DNA of 64,000 nucleotides, from contig MU008162.1 of the NCBI GenBank assembly GCA_010909165.1, positions 868,001 to 932,000 of the forward strand, read 5' to 3'. A program made the translations under genes and the position numbers. Shown in pieces: positions 21,696 to 33,395 of this stretch. Numbering within the stretch: position 1 is the first letter of the stretch; the number at the start of each line of letters is the position of its first letter. Source of the DNA: Anthoceros angustus (Eukaryota > Streptophyta > Anthocerotopsida > Anthocerotales > Anthocerotaceae). The notes beneath the pieces are model-generated. The model did no database searches and had not been told where the DNA came from. It saw only the letters and a list, made by a program, of their open reading frames with translations.

Positions 21696-24600
21696 CTATG
21701 GCTTGATCGCAACATGTGGGTTCAAAAAATCATCATCATCCCAGGGATCCGCACTTTGGTCTGACGGGGGCTCCTCGATGGTCTTGTGATAGTACTTGGA
21801 GCCTCTTGCAAGGTTGATGCTGAGCTGCCTGCGAGGCGGGAGGGCGTCGATGGTGCACGGGGAGAACCCACGGTGGACGAACCTGCGGCCAAGCCAAAAA
21901 GCCAAGCCAAGCAGACCACACAGGCATCAAGGACCATGAGTGAGTTTCGCAACCAGGGGTGGGGTTGGTGAAGGTGGGTGGGGAGCAGGGGGCCGGGGTG
22001 GGAGGAACTCCAACAGGCATGCCCATCCATCCATACATACCAGTCGGCTGTGCGGGTGGTGAGTAGAAAGAGGTACTCCAGTCCCTCCCTGGCGGCCTTC
22101 TTCTCCAGGAAATCTGCGTTTACCAGCGTCAAAAAGAGACAAGGGACAGACTATTAGCCCTGCCGCTTTTGCCACCCCCGACAGCCTCCCTTTTCCTGTC
22201 TGTCCCCCTCGCACCTCACTTCACCTCATCCCCACCGCCACCCGCCAATGTTCGGTACAGCCCAAAAGGAGCATCGCAGTGTCTTTTTCTTTAAGGAGGG
22301 GATGGAGAACGTACCCAGAAGGCTATCTCCTTGACCGTGTCCTCGGCACTCGGGGGCCACAGCAAATGCAGCCACTTCGCCACACTTCTCTTCTAAGTAA
22401 GGGTACAGGGCAGCACAGGCGATGATGGACCCGTCCCTTTCCACCACTGTGTATGCATGCAGTTCTTCCAGAAGCTGCTCACACAGGCACCCAACACCAC
22501 CATTTGTGACCCACAACCCCAGAAGCATGCATTTCATTGCATTGGTAGGCTCGTGTTGCTAACCTGCTCACGAGGCCGGTTGACTAGCACCCCGCTCTCC
22601 TCCAAGGGCCGGAGCAGGTTCTCGATCCCTGCTATGTCACTGGTAGTGGCAGCTCGTGTCCCCTCGTACTTATCACTGTTAAGCAGACCCACAATTGTGC
22701 CCTCGTTAGGATTTGGGGCCAGCGGGGTAAAGCAGAAGAGTGCTGTCATCCAGGTGTGCCGAGGAGGAGCTCAAACAACCTGGATATCATCGTTCCAGAA
22801 CCATCTCTTGTGTACAGCTCGAGAAGGAGAGTTCCTTCCACAGTGCTGTCCAGCAGATGAACACGCCGCACACCAGCCTGAACCCACCACCACCATGCAT
22901 CAGTTGAGGCAGCAATGAAGTTTCTGTCAAACTAAGAACAAACCAGGGACATCCACCAAATTCGATCCCAGCTCACAGACAGTTCCTCTCCCGAGTGTCA
23001 TGCTATCTTACTCGGCAAACGTAGACCGCAGCAGTCAGTTCCGACAGGTATCCGTAGGTCCTGCTGAGTCTTTCCTCCCCACCAATTGCAAACCCTTCCA
23101 CCTTGGACTCCGAGGGTGAGTGCCCTTGCTCGCTGTCCGCAGATGAGTTCTTGGGGCCTTTGGAGCTGAGGCTACCATTACCGATGCTACCATTTCTCTT
23201 CTGGCTGGAAAGACTACCATTAACAACACTACCATTTCCCTTCCGCCTCTCGTTCTGGGCAGTGTCAATGCCCAAAGACTTAACATAGTCTGAGCCAGCT
23301 ACAGCCTTGACATAATCTGCAGCTGCATAGCTCTGACTGGCTAAATTTCTTATCAGCTTGTCTGCATCACGAAGCGAGAGGAATCGAAGCAGACGGTCAT
23401 TCTCATCAAACACTGGTCCATCAAGAAGGCAGAGCAACTTGTCTGCATCTAGAGCCACCGCACAGGCCGTTGCAACTTCGTAGGTGCTGGTACATTTCCA
23501 GAACAACTTGCGACTCAGTTACACCTCTCTACCACACGGGCTAACGTAAAGGAATATCATGAGAAACACCTACTTGCAGGAATGTCATGAGAAACACCTA
23601 CTTGCAATTGAGAACCTCTCCACTAGCTGAGTATCCCAGGTTGCTTAGCAGCACAATAGAGTTGCTGTTCAGTCTCTCTCTGATGCGAACGACATCAATC
23701 TTCTTCACTTCTCCAGTCGCCTCAAAATCAACACCATCAACAACTCCCCTCCTCTGATGCCACAACCAAGTTTAAGCATGGCTAGAAAAAGGACTGGAGA
23801 AAAACCATCAACAACGAGAAGGGTACCTTGGCAGCCACATAATTGCCACTGGCAACACTGATACCAACTTCATGCCACCGCTCATTGTCACCGTGTCGAC
23901 GTAACATAGGAATGGACGGGAAACGAGAGAGATGTGCCTCTATGTTGACTCGAATCTTTCCTGCTGCCTCCTGGGACGCTTTCAAGGCAGCTGCATCTGT
24001 GATCCGATAAGCTCCCACGTACTTAGCCTTATGACCTGCAATTCAACATAACAAAACACTTCAGCACAAGTAGCAGCACCGCGACATCCTACAAGGTGCA
24101 ATCTGCCAGACTGTTCGGAACGTTCAAGTTCTTAAATCCTATCCGCCTGTACCAAAAGAAAGTTGTGTGGTCTAGCCCTTGCCCTCCAACAGCCTGTACG
24201 GTTATTTGGTGCTCATCTGGCCGAAGGAAAGAAACCCGATCACAATTGACCTGGATCTGTCAGCACGGTGACCAGTAGGGACACCCCACAATCCTTCCAA
24301 CTCACCTCTCTCCCGCAGCAGCTCATCAATCTGAACATGCGATCCAGGCACAATAACGACCTTAATCCCTAACCCGTGCAGTAGCGCCACGTCCTGCACC
24401 AGCCCACCCACATTCATCTCGCACCACAATTGCCACCCAAAAAAACCCACAAACCGCAACCAACAACACACGAAACCCACCTGCAGAATGCCGTCGATCA
24501 TCCCGGAGTCCGCAATCACCTCACCAGGGATAACAGTTACAAACGTGCTGCCCCGGAAGGCCTGGATATACGGCGTGGCCTCCCGGAAGAACTTCACAAA

Positions 24601-24894
24601 ATCCCCCTGATGATCCAATTGCACGCGCAAGGCCTCCGCAGTCGTCAAACCAACACGGCAATGCACATTTCCTCCAACCCGAACGCTCCCTCCTCGCACC
24701 CGCCCCCGGGGGAACGCCACCCGGAGCCCGTCCCGGGAAGCAGCCCATCCGGAGCTCCTGGCCAACAACGAGGGCCCGACCCTGGGTAACGCGCAATTGT
24801 GCATGGCTGCACCCACAAGCAGATCGGACAAACCCACAACCCGCTCGGCACGACCTCGAGCAGGAACTGTCACAGCATCCTCCAAATTGAGCAC
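21696..24894 (-). CDS. NAGS: plastid N-acetylglutamate synthase (amino-acid acetyltransferase), ~655 aa
   Basis: Makes N-acetylglutamate from glutamate and acetyl-CoA, the first step of arginine synthesis, in the plastid. Ten exons (leftward): 24481-24894, 24306-24393, 23827-24035, 23602-23753, 23012-23486, 22780-22877, 22564-22675, 22315-22474, 22041-22113, 21696-21882; all GT-AG and phases agree. The N-terminal half is the amino-acid-kinase-like domain: [62 protein letters not shown] and [19 protein letters not shown], aligning with Arabidopsis NAGS1/2. The C-terminal half is a GNAT domain with [20 protein letters not shown] (acetyl-CoA loop RGHGQG) and [18 protein letters not shown] linker with repeated NGS/NGSLSS units in exon 5 lies between the two domains. 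The tail after SKYYHK is longer and acidic (DPWDDDDF). The start is either 24894 or Met-31 at 24804; the latter opens a better transit peptide. Confidence 0.96.
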
Positions 24895-24992
24895 AGCTCC
24901 CGCCCGGCGATGCCGAACAGCTACCGGGGGCGGGGCAGCGCAATGCAGGACGCAGGGGGGAGGCGACTGCGGTGCGGGCTGGGTTCACGGGG

Positions 24993-25208
24993 ATGCGCAC
25001 ATTGGACCGGAATAAGGAGCAGAGGCAGGAGCAGGCGAAGGAGCAGAAGCTCAAGCAGAAGGGGGAGATGGTGGCCTCGTCCAAGTGCGTGCACCCGAAT
25101 TTAATCGATGGGCTGTATCGTGACAAGGGGAAGAAGGATCTGCAAGGACTTGATCCCAACAAGCTCCCGCCACGGGAGCTTCCAAATGGAAGAACGTCGC
25201 AGACGTAG
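24993..25208 (+). CDS. possible small divergent ORF, 71 aa, unknown
   Basis: The ATG at 24993 opens MRTLDRNKEQRQEQAKEQ, a Lys/Glu/Gln-rich helix-like start. The rest is less biased and contains PNLIDGLYRDKGKKDLQG, then LDPNKLPPRELP, before a TAG. The composition reads like a genuine small eukaryotic protein, unlike the Ser/Cys-rich translation of the opposite strand. It starts ~100 bp from the NAGS start on the other strand, so the two could share a bidirectional promoter. I do not recognise a family. It may also be a first exon or a chance ORF in GC-rich DNA. Confidence 0.4.
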   Translation: MRTLDRNKEQRQEQAKEQKLKQKGEMVASSKCVHPNLIDGLYRDKGKKDLQGLDPNKLPPRELPNGRTSQT

Positions 25209-25679
25209 TACACAGCACAGGCCGTGGGAGGTGAGAGCGACTCGAGCTAGTCCGAAGCGGGCCCCATCGTCCAACAGGGACAGTCCCGACACCTGCTGTC
25301 CTGGATTTGTCATAACTTCACTTCCCACGCTCAGTCTTTTTCTTCCCGTATCAGTCTTCTTCCCCCCTTGAAATTCTGATGCGCTGCCCTGCCCTTCGCG
25401 GGCGGGCCACAACCTGGACGTCGCCTCCTCCTTGGGCTTCTCCACCTCCACTTTGTATAAAATATTTCTTTGGATTGGACACCCTACCTGCTTCCATGGC
25501 TTATGGTCGGGATGCAAATGATTGTCTCCTCAAATTCGTTCATACAAAATGGGTCTTGATCATTTATTACAGCTGCAAAAGTAGGAACCCGGGACACCCA
25601 CTCCTCACATGTTCTTTGTCATGTTCTTAAGTCCTTTTACAACTTTCTCCGTCCTTAGAATCCATGCATGTGCTCGTGC

Positions 25680-25860
25680 TCTTAACCATTGTACCATTGT
25701 CGGAGCTCTTAGGAGTTGTATCATTGTCGGAGCTCTTAGGAATTGTATCATTGTCGGAATTTCCTGATTGTATCAGTGGGCGTTCTCTTATGGTATCGAT
25801 GTCAGAGTTCTTATTATATCGTTGTCCCTGACGGAGTCCTCTGAGAGTGACAACATGGCT
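25680..25860. repeat. ~35-bp minisatellite (TTGTATCATTGTCGGAGCTCTTAG type)
   Basis: At least four diverged units share ATTGTCGGAGCTCTTAGGA or GTATCATTGTCGGA. The units are head to tail and lose similarity toward 25860. Confidence 0.8.
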
Positions 25861-26039
25861 TCACAAATACATAGTACATATGCCTCTCTTTCTTAAGCTC
25901 TCCTCAATACCAAGATTTCATGGCTAAAAACAAGATCGACCTCTCGTGCACACACTGTCGGATCGGTACAATATATTCTTGTACTTCAAATATATTCATA
26001 CAATATATTCTTGTGCTTCAAATATATTCAGTACCATAT

Positions 26040-26200
26040 AGACTTGTGTTATGGATGACCCCACCATGTAAACCTTGTTATGGAGTGACCATATGAACCT
26101 TGTTATGGACGGCCCGCGAGCTAACGAACCTTGTTATGGATGGCCCGTGAGCTTACGAACATGGTTATGAACGGCGCATGAAAATATCGACTGTGTTGTG
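26040..26200. repeat. ~40-bp minisatellite (AACCTTGTTATGGA type)
   Basis: Four to five units contain GAACCTTGTTATGGA followed by variable GGCCCGYGAGCT-like spacers. Spacing is about 33-42 bp and the units are diverged. Confidence 0.8.
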
Positions 26201-26542
26201 GATGACGGAGCGCTGCCTATGGATGATGGGTACATTTTATGCAGAGGTTGACTTTAAATGTTGCTTGTACTCTCTCGAGCTGTAATGAGTACGTAATAAC
26301 TACCTCAAAGTTATGACAAAAAGCTATATGCTAAAGGCGGCCGTCTATGTGGCTGCGGTCCATGTGACATGCGGATATCACATTGCCGGTGGCCACAGAC
26401 GGTACATATGCACTTGACGTATATTTATCATATTCAAGTGCCTGTGTGGTCATGGTCGTACCACTCTAGTTTATGTATATTTTGACATGTTTAAGTATGG
26501 GTTTACTATTGATGGAGACCTATTTACTCTTCGTGTGTTTGA

Positions 26543-26632
26543 TGCAACTACATACATACATGGTGCCATCGTATGTTTGATGCCAACTACATACATACTT
26601 GGTGCCATCGAATGTTTGATGCCAACTACATT
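26543..26632. repeat. ~43-bp direct repeat, two units plus a partial
   Basis: GCAACTACATACATACATGGTGCCATCGTATGTTTGAT is followed by a near-copy with CTTGG for CATGG and GAATG for GTATG, then a third partial unit. It lies inside a 145-codon + ORF that has no recognisable domain. Confidence 0.8.
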
Positions 26633-27329
26633 AGAAACAATAGGATGGGAGTGTGTTCACTTCTTTGAGACAAGTGTAGCTAAGAACATCGTCCTCGTTT
26701 TCATTGGTGGAGAGTGGTGTTCCTTCACAGCGGAAGTGGTGGTGCTCCTTCACAGAGAGTTGTGTTCCTTCACATGTAGGACCTATCTTGGGAGTGGTTT
26801 CTTTGAGGCGGTGCTCTCTTGCTCGCGTATCTATATATTCAATCTTGATGTATGTGAGCTCCACTATATTCAAATATCATATATCCATCACAAAGCTTCT
26901 ATGCTATGTCATCGAGGGCAATGATCTTGGCTAGGGCTCCTCTATCCTCAAGATGTTAAGCCTTATATATCAAGGAGCATATGAACTTATTATTTAAAGA
27001 CCGGAGCCGGGATCTTTGTGTTGGCGAGAACTAGGGGTTGAAACCCTCGGTGGAATATGTGCCGTCGTTGGCGGATAAATTGAAGATCCGAAGGCATAGA
27101 ACCTTTTGAGGATAAAGTGAAGATTGACAAGGCATGGTACATCTTGGGTGACATGCGGTTCTTAAGCTATATGGAATGAGCCAATGATTGGGAAGATATT
27201 TTCACATTCGAATCGAGGTGAAGATAAGGGATGTTATCCAATTACAAGCTCATTATATTGGCGCTTTGAGTGCAGTGCTACTGTGATTACATGTGCGAGT
27301 TAATCTTATATATATTGGCTACTTGGAAG

Positions 27330-27560
27330 GCTAGGCCCTAGATGTTACGGTGAGTGTTATGCCTAGGTGTTGCGTTTGAATCTTGGGCCCTAGATGTTGC
27401 GAGTGTTTTAGGTGTTATGCCCTAGATGTTGCGGTTGAGTGTTATGCCCTAGATGTTGCGTTGAGTGTTATGCCCTAGGTGTTGCGGTATGGGCCCTAGA
27501 TGTTTCGAGTGCTATGCCCTAGGTGTTGCGGTTTAGTGTTATGCCCTAGATGTTGCGATT
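27330..27560. repeat. GCCCTAGATGTTGCG minisatellite
   Basis: Seven or eight units of about 25-35 bp share the core GCCCTAGRTGTTGCG, often followed by GTTGAGTGTTAT. Unit length and sequence drift, so this is not a CRISPR array; no regular unique spacers are present. Confidence 0.85.
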
Positions 27561-29709
27561 GATTGATGGTTGTTGATTGTGTGATTGTTGTGAGCTCTAT
27601 TACATGTTCGTGAGTCCATTTTCATCATCTGATTCTTTGCTTATACTTTTGGGCTTCTTTTCCTCTGAGGATCTCACCGGCTTTTAGGTCTTGAGATTCT
27701 GGTGTGGGCGTTAGTTTGGTGGTTGGCGGTGGTCACATGGGTTGCACCCCTCTTGGCTGGGGCCCTTTGGCGGCCTTTTGGGGTTCGCCATACAGACTCA
27801 AACTCTGTATGTCCGGTCAGTGGGGTCATTTTGCCTCGGTCCCGGTACCTCTTGACCTGTTACCCTTCAAGGCGTTTGGGCCCTTTTAGTCCCCATCCAA
27901 TGGGCGATCCACACCTCCGGATCGCAAGGACACTCCTTGTCATGCTCAACTCTCTGCGTCAAGGGGTGAAAACTCACCTCGGGCACATGCATAAAGATTT
28001 CGACCGGACTACAGGCTGCCCAAGTGCTGCCTGCGACCTCCTCCACGCCCCGGCCGCGCATGCAGCTTTCTCCTTGTGGTGCCTCTTTCTTCCTTGCGGA
28101 GTCAGCTGGATCACATCCTTGGGATGTTCGAAACCCGCTTTCCATGTCCGCGCATCTTCGCGAGCTTCCTCGGCACCTTCACGATGATGCCGTCGGCATT
28201 TCGTCTTCCCTAGATCGCCTTGTCGATCCGGGATGAGTTAGCTTGGTGTCTCCTCCTTCTTCTCCCCGATGGTGTCTTGATTGCACTAGGGGGCTTCAAG
28301 TGAAGTTGCTAGCCGTCTTGGCGTTTTTTGTAGGCGGCTCTTGAGGAGGAGGCATGCGTCTTTGCCAAGTCCCGGGCGGAATCGCCGGATTGGGCAGTGC
28401 AGGTAATGCAACAAACCTCTGCCGCAAGTTGCTTGGCAGTGGTGAATATGCCCATAGGGCTCTTCGACCCGTCCCTCCGGCCTCCGCTTGAGAGACAATT
28501 GCCTCGTGCCTCCATCCGCCACCTAAGGATGCCATTCCCTCGATTTGTACGCTGTGGATAAGAAGGCAATCAAGGATAAGTTAATTGAATTGTGAGACTT
28601 TATTCAACCAACGAGTCAAAGTGCCACCGAGGAGAGTGAAGATGATGGTCATGATGCCGTGCCCAGCGAAGATGATGGTGTGCAATCAGACAAAGAGGAG
28701 GAAACCCTCTTAATATTAGGTCATCTTTCGACGGGCAATTGGTTAGGTTATGTGTCAAGCTCAATTCTTGTAGTTCGGAGTGCACATTTTCAAGCACAGT
28801 ACATATTTCTAAAAAGCGTCTAGGCCCATGATAGGATTTTGGTTGTGGGTGTCCTCTGTATGCCGTTGTAGACTTGACATGCTTAATAACTTCTAATTTT
28901 CAAGCCTTTTTCCATTACATGCGGAAGGACATGTGGGGAGTGTGGCCGTAGGACTGCGCTCGGTATTGCGGCACACTGACAGGCAACACACGATGAGCCC
29001 TGCAGGCATGTTTCTCTGTGCGATATGTCGGCGGGAACTAGCTACCACACACTTTTTTTCGTTCATCGATTGCAAGTTGTGGGACTGAATCATGTGATTA
29101 TATTTGCGGGCACAATTCAGGCTATGCGAAAGCCATCCTCCACCCCACACCCAAAGTCTTTTTGTAAACAAATCCCACTATAGGCCTGCTACTCTCTGCC
29201 ATTCGCAAGGCATCATCGCAATGCCAGGAATAGGGCGTCGACGTCCTTCCCCTCAAACCTGCAATTTGCTCCCCAACCGTCAGCGGGTCAGCCTATTATC
29301 TAAATATGATCACCGTACTTTTTAGGAGTCTTTAGGGATACTGTACGAGAAAGACCGGCAGTGACCGACAACAATGGCCCTTGTCATGGGTCTTACATGC
29401 ACCACAAATAGGGTCAACTCTTACACCATAACCCTTCGCTGGCATGAAATGGACCTTGTATCACTGGTTCACACGAATTGTCACCCTTCTTTTCTGCCTT
29501 AAATTCACTCATACCTCAAAAACCACGAGTTCAATACCCATGTGAAACCTCCTTTAGGAGATAAAAGTCACAAAACCTTCTTCGTGGATATTCACCCCCT
29601 TCGAAAGATACCATGTTTACAAAATTATCTTAAATACATGTAAGGTGGTGTTGTAATGACCATTCACGATTAACCTAAATATTAAATAATTAATAACTGG
29701 TAGGTTAAA

Positions 29710-30986
29710 CTAATCCCCTACTTCTAATAAGATATCATAAAATAAGTGCAATTGATTGATGGTGTTCCTTTTGTATATCATGGTTAGCACACAATTTGCT
29801 ACACCAGCTTCTACTATGGTTTTTGAAGAGAGTGTGTCTAAGGCATAGATGCTTGCAACACCATCTCTACTTGGAGTACTAAAGTAAAACTCCTCATTGG
29901 ATTTGTGAAACAACCACTTCACTTGCACTTGCTTCAAACAAAACAACCATAAATATGATGAAGGATCGGACAACAAAAAACGACGTTGAACTCTTTGACC
30001 ATCTAGCAAACGAAATGCAACTTGACAAGTTGTCCACCTGTATTGTCTTCCTCGGCTCGTCGGGAAGATCGTTACTTCAAACCAAGGATAACTAGTATTG
30101 TAGTGTACGTCTTTGAGGATAACTCCAGCTGGAAGATCCCAAGGTTCCACTTCATCGTGTTCTTCAAATAGTGCTCCCAAAGGTAGTGCTTCATCCATGA
30201 CATCTGTTGTGAAAGGTCGTTTGTAAGTGAATGGCGCCCATTGCTCTGTAAATGCGTCCGAACCGATGTCACTTGCATCACATTGTTTCAATTTCTCCCC
30301 AGTAAGTGGGTCAATCACAAGTATGCAGCAAGTCTTTTCAGCTATATTGTAAAAGGTTTTCACTTTTAAAATCTCTATGGTACCGGCTGAGACTTCCCAA
30401 AGAAGGAAAGATCGTTTCGAGATCCTTCAAAATTTCATTCTGGATTTTTCCCACTCTCCAAAATATGGGAACTCCATTTTGTCCCCATGGATGTAGGCTA
30501 GGAGCCACTTGTCCATCCTTAATGCCTCTAGCTTTGCATCATGCAAATTTCCATAATAAGATTGCATGGATGTGTACGTGGAATGGGATGGCCATCGACC
30601 TTCATAAGTTACATGTGCGTAGTCGTATTCATCATCTTGCACATAAGCTTCTTCCCATGCCTCATTGGTGGCTTCTTCACGAGTTTCAGGCCATGGTTCT
30701 CCATGAGTAGTTTCTTCATAAGTTGCACTCCATGGTTGTTCATCACTCCATGGTTGGTTATCCGTGGTTTCTTTATAGGTTGCACTCCATGGTTGTTCAT
30801 CACTCCATGGTTGGTTATCCGTGGTTTCTTCACAAGTGTAACTCCATGGTTGTTCATGGTGGCTTCTTCATAAGATGCACTCCATGGTTGTTCATATGTG
30901 GCTTCTTCATAAGTCTCACTCCACTCCACTTCGGATTGGTTATCAATTTCACTCACCAATACATCTTCCCTATGGTTGCCTTCCAT
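29710..30986 (-). pseudogene. UAS-UBX domain protein (Cdc48/p97 adaptor type), frameshifted copy A
   Basis: UAS-UBX proteins link ubiquitinated cargo to the Cdc48/p97 ATPase. The N-terminus (30986 leftward) is acidic with a ~13-residue tandem repeat around EEATYEQPWS. A UAS (thioredoxin-like) domain follows: LRMDKWLLAYIHGDKMEFPY and, in another frame, TFYNIAEKTCCILVIDPLTG. The C-terminus has a UBX-like ubiquitin fold with VAFRLLDGQRVQRRFLLSDP, which fits the family pattern R-P/L-DG-R-RRF-D. The C-terminal 217 codons (29710-30363) are open. Upstream, the frame breaks at least twice: once in the repeat region (a one-base loss in a G run) and once in the UAS domain near 30415. The breaks may be decay or consensus error, since copy B reads through both places. 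Confidence 0.75.
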
Positions 30987-33395
30987 CTTGAATCAAGGGA
31001 AGACCGTAAACACTAAATAAGATTATGAAAAGAAGGTACGACCTCCTCAAGGTGTTGCTCTTTGCTTCTCTTGGATACTACAAGAGAGCTTGACGATCTA
31101 TGCCTTTGTGGCGCGTGGGTTAATACAAGCTATGGCTTTGGCACATGGTCTTAAGACATCAAAAGGAACTTATGAGCTAGCAAGCTAACATCAATGTCGA
31201 CTTGCATTCATAAATATAGCATAGTACAACACACATATATAGTATGTCCTTCATTTATATCTCGCAGTCTACGAGGTGGATTTAACTTCACAACACATCG
31301 AGGAGGGACCACATCCTTCATTAGCCCTTCCTTAGCTCCAAAGCATGTTGTCACCCAACATCACGGTTGCTTAGGGCAAAGAGGGCCCCAATGTAGGATC
31401 GATCTCCCCGAGATAAATTTGCTTGTCACTACCACATGATCCAATAATCGGCTCTTTTGGATGAAACACAGACTCATTCACCGACCCATTATGCCTTGGC
31501 AGCTTGTACAGTCGTCATTTATATTCTCGATATATATGGTTAGTGCAAGTTTTGCTAAAAAAGGAAACTTTATGGATCATGTGGGTTTCATTTTGGAAAA
31601 ATAAAACCAACTGGATAGTGAAATAAATTATTAGTTTTTATATATGAAATAATATGAGATCTTAAGTTACACTATAGTTTTGTGCAGTATTGGCCGTAAG
31701 CGTGATGGTCCCTTTTCGTGCTTCCTATCTTGTGAGTTCTAACGCGTGAGACCCCTTGTTGTATCTGTAATGCTCACGATAATGTTAAGCTTGACTATCA
31801 CACAGAAGCTTCATTCATTAGACATTGACAATTGCGATCGGCGCGCTCCTTTTTACACACTCTCACATTGTTTCAATTTCTCCCGAAGTGGGTCAATCAC
31901 AAGTATGCAGCAAGTCTTTTCAGCTATATTGTAAAAGGTTTTCACTTTTAAAATCTCTATGGTACCGGCTGAGACTTCCCAAAGAAGGAAAGATCGCTTA
32001 ACAAGATCCTTCAGAATCTCATTACTGGATTTTTCCCACTCTCCAAAATATGGGAACTCCATTTTGTCCCCATGGATGTAGGCTAGGAGCCACTTGTCCA
32101 TCCTTAATGCCTCTGCATCATGCAAATTTAATAAGATTGCATGGATGTACGTGGAATGGGATGGCCATCGACCTTCATAAGTTACATGTGCGTAGTCGTA
32201 TTCATCATCTTGCACATAAGCTTCTTCCCATGCCTCATTGGTGGCTTCTTCACGAGTTTCAGGCCATGGTTCTCCATGAGTAGTTTCTTCATAAGTTGCA
32301 CTCCATGGTTGTTCATCACTCCATGGTTGGTTATCCGTGGTTTCTTCACAAGTGTAACTCCATGGTTGTTCATGGGTGGCTTCCTCACAAGTTACGTTCC
32401 ACTCTTGTTCATACGTGGCTTCTTCACAAGTCTCACTCCACTCCACTTCGTCGGATTGGTTATCAATTTCACTCACCAATGCATCTTCCCTATGGTTGCG
32501 TTCCATCTTGAATCAAGGGAAGACCGTAAACACTAAATAAGATTATGAAATAAAGGTACGCAGCCTCCTCAAGGTGTTGGCTCTTTGCTTCTCTTGGAGT
32601 ACTACAATAAAGAGAGCTTGACGATCTATGCCTTTGTCGTGCTGCGCAGGGTTAACTTAATACAACTGCTATGGCTTTGGCACATGGTCTTAAGACATCA
32701 AAAAGGAACTTATGAGCTAGCAAGCTAACATCAATGTCGACTTGCATTCATAAATATAGCATAGTACAACACACATATATAGTATGTCCTTCATTTATAT
32801 CTCAGCAGGTCTACGAGGCTGTGGATTTAACTTCACAACACATCGAGGAGGGACCACATCCTTTCATTAGCCCTTCCTTAGCTCCAAAGCATGTTGTCAC
32901 CCAACATCCTGAAGTTGCTTAGGGCAAAGAGGGCCCCAATGTAGGATCGATCTCCCCGAGATAAATTTGTCACTACCACATGATCCAATAATCGGCTCTT
33001 TTGGATGAAACAGACTCATTCACCGACCCATTATGCCTTACATCATCCATTTATATTTATATATATGGTTAGTGTGCAAGTTTTGCTAAAAAAGGAAACT
33101 TTATGGATCATGTGGGTTTCATTTTGGAAAAATAAAACCAACTGGATAGTGAAATAAATTATTAGTTTTTATATATGAAATAATATGAGATCTTAAGTTA
33201 CACTATAGTTTTGTGCGATGTAAGCGTGATGGTCCCTTTTCGTGCTTCCTATCTTGTGAGTTCTAACGCGTGAGACCCCTTGTTGTATCTGTAATGCTCA
33301 CGATAATGTTAAGCTTGACTATCACACAGAAGCTTCATTCATTAGACATTGACAATTGCGATCGAAAGCGCAGCTCTGCTTTTTTGCACACTCTC
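30273..33395. repeat. 1.55-kb tandem duplication
   Basis: Two head-to-tail copies, about 30273-31860 and 31861-33395. The boundary word CACATTGTTTC recurs at ~30271, 31863 and 33391. Each copy contains the N-terminal two-thirds of the UAS-UBX gene plus its upstream ~850 bp. The copies differ mostly by small indels and by a ~60-bp unit of the coding minisatellite, present twice in the first copy and once in the second. Confidence 0.95.
31853..32506 (-). pseudogene. UAS-UBX gene, 3'-truncated copy B (217 codons)
   Basis: An uninterrupted ORF carries the acidic 13-residue repeats (five to six units: CEEATYEQEWNVT, CEEATHEQPWSYT and variants) and the complete UAS domain. The UAS domain runs from RMDKWLLAYIHGDK through EILKDLVKRSFLLWEV to CCILVIDP, after which the duplication junction cuts it off with a short foreign tail. 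It has no UBX domain, so it could not bind Cdc48 in the usual way. It shows the correct reading frame for the damaged regions of copy A. Whether it is expressed is unknown. Confidence 0.75.

Larger units (their letters stand above)
25209..29709. other. transposon-like, minisatellite-rich region without a supported gene
   Basis: Several short tandem-repeat families are listed separately. A GC-richer stretch at 27.70-28.55 kb carries overlapping ORFs of up to 161 residues on both strands with no recognisable domain; it may be a decayed mobile-element region. The remainder to 29.7 kb shows nothing recognisable. Confidence 0.4.

Noticed and set aside
27330-27560. CRISPR-like array
   Set aside because: Repeat units overlap in sequence and drift; there are no uniform unique spacers, and the DNA is eukaryotic nuclear.
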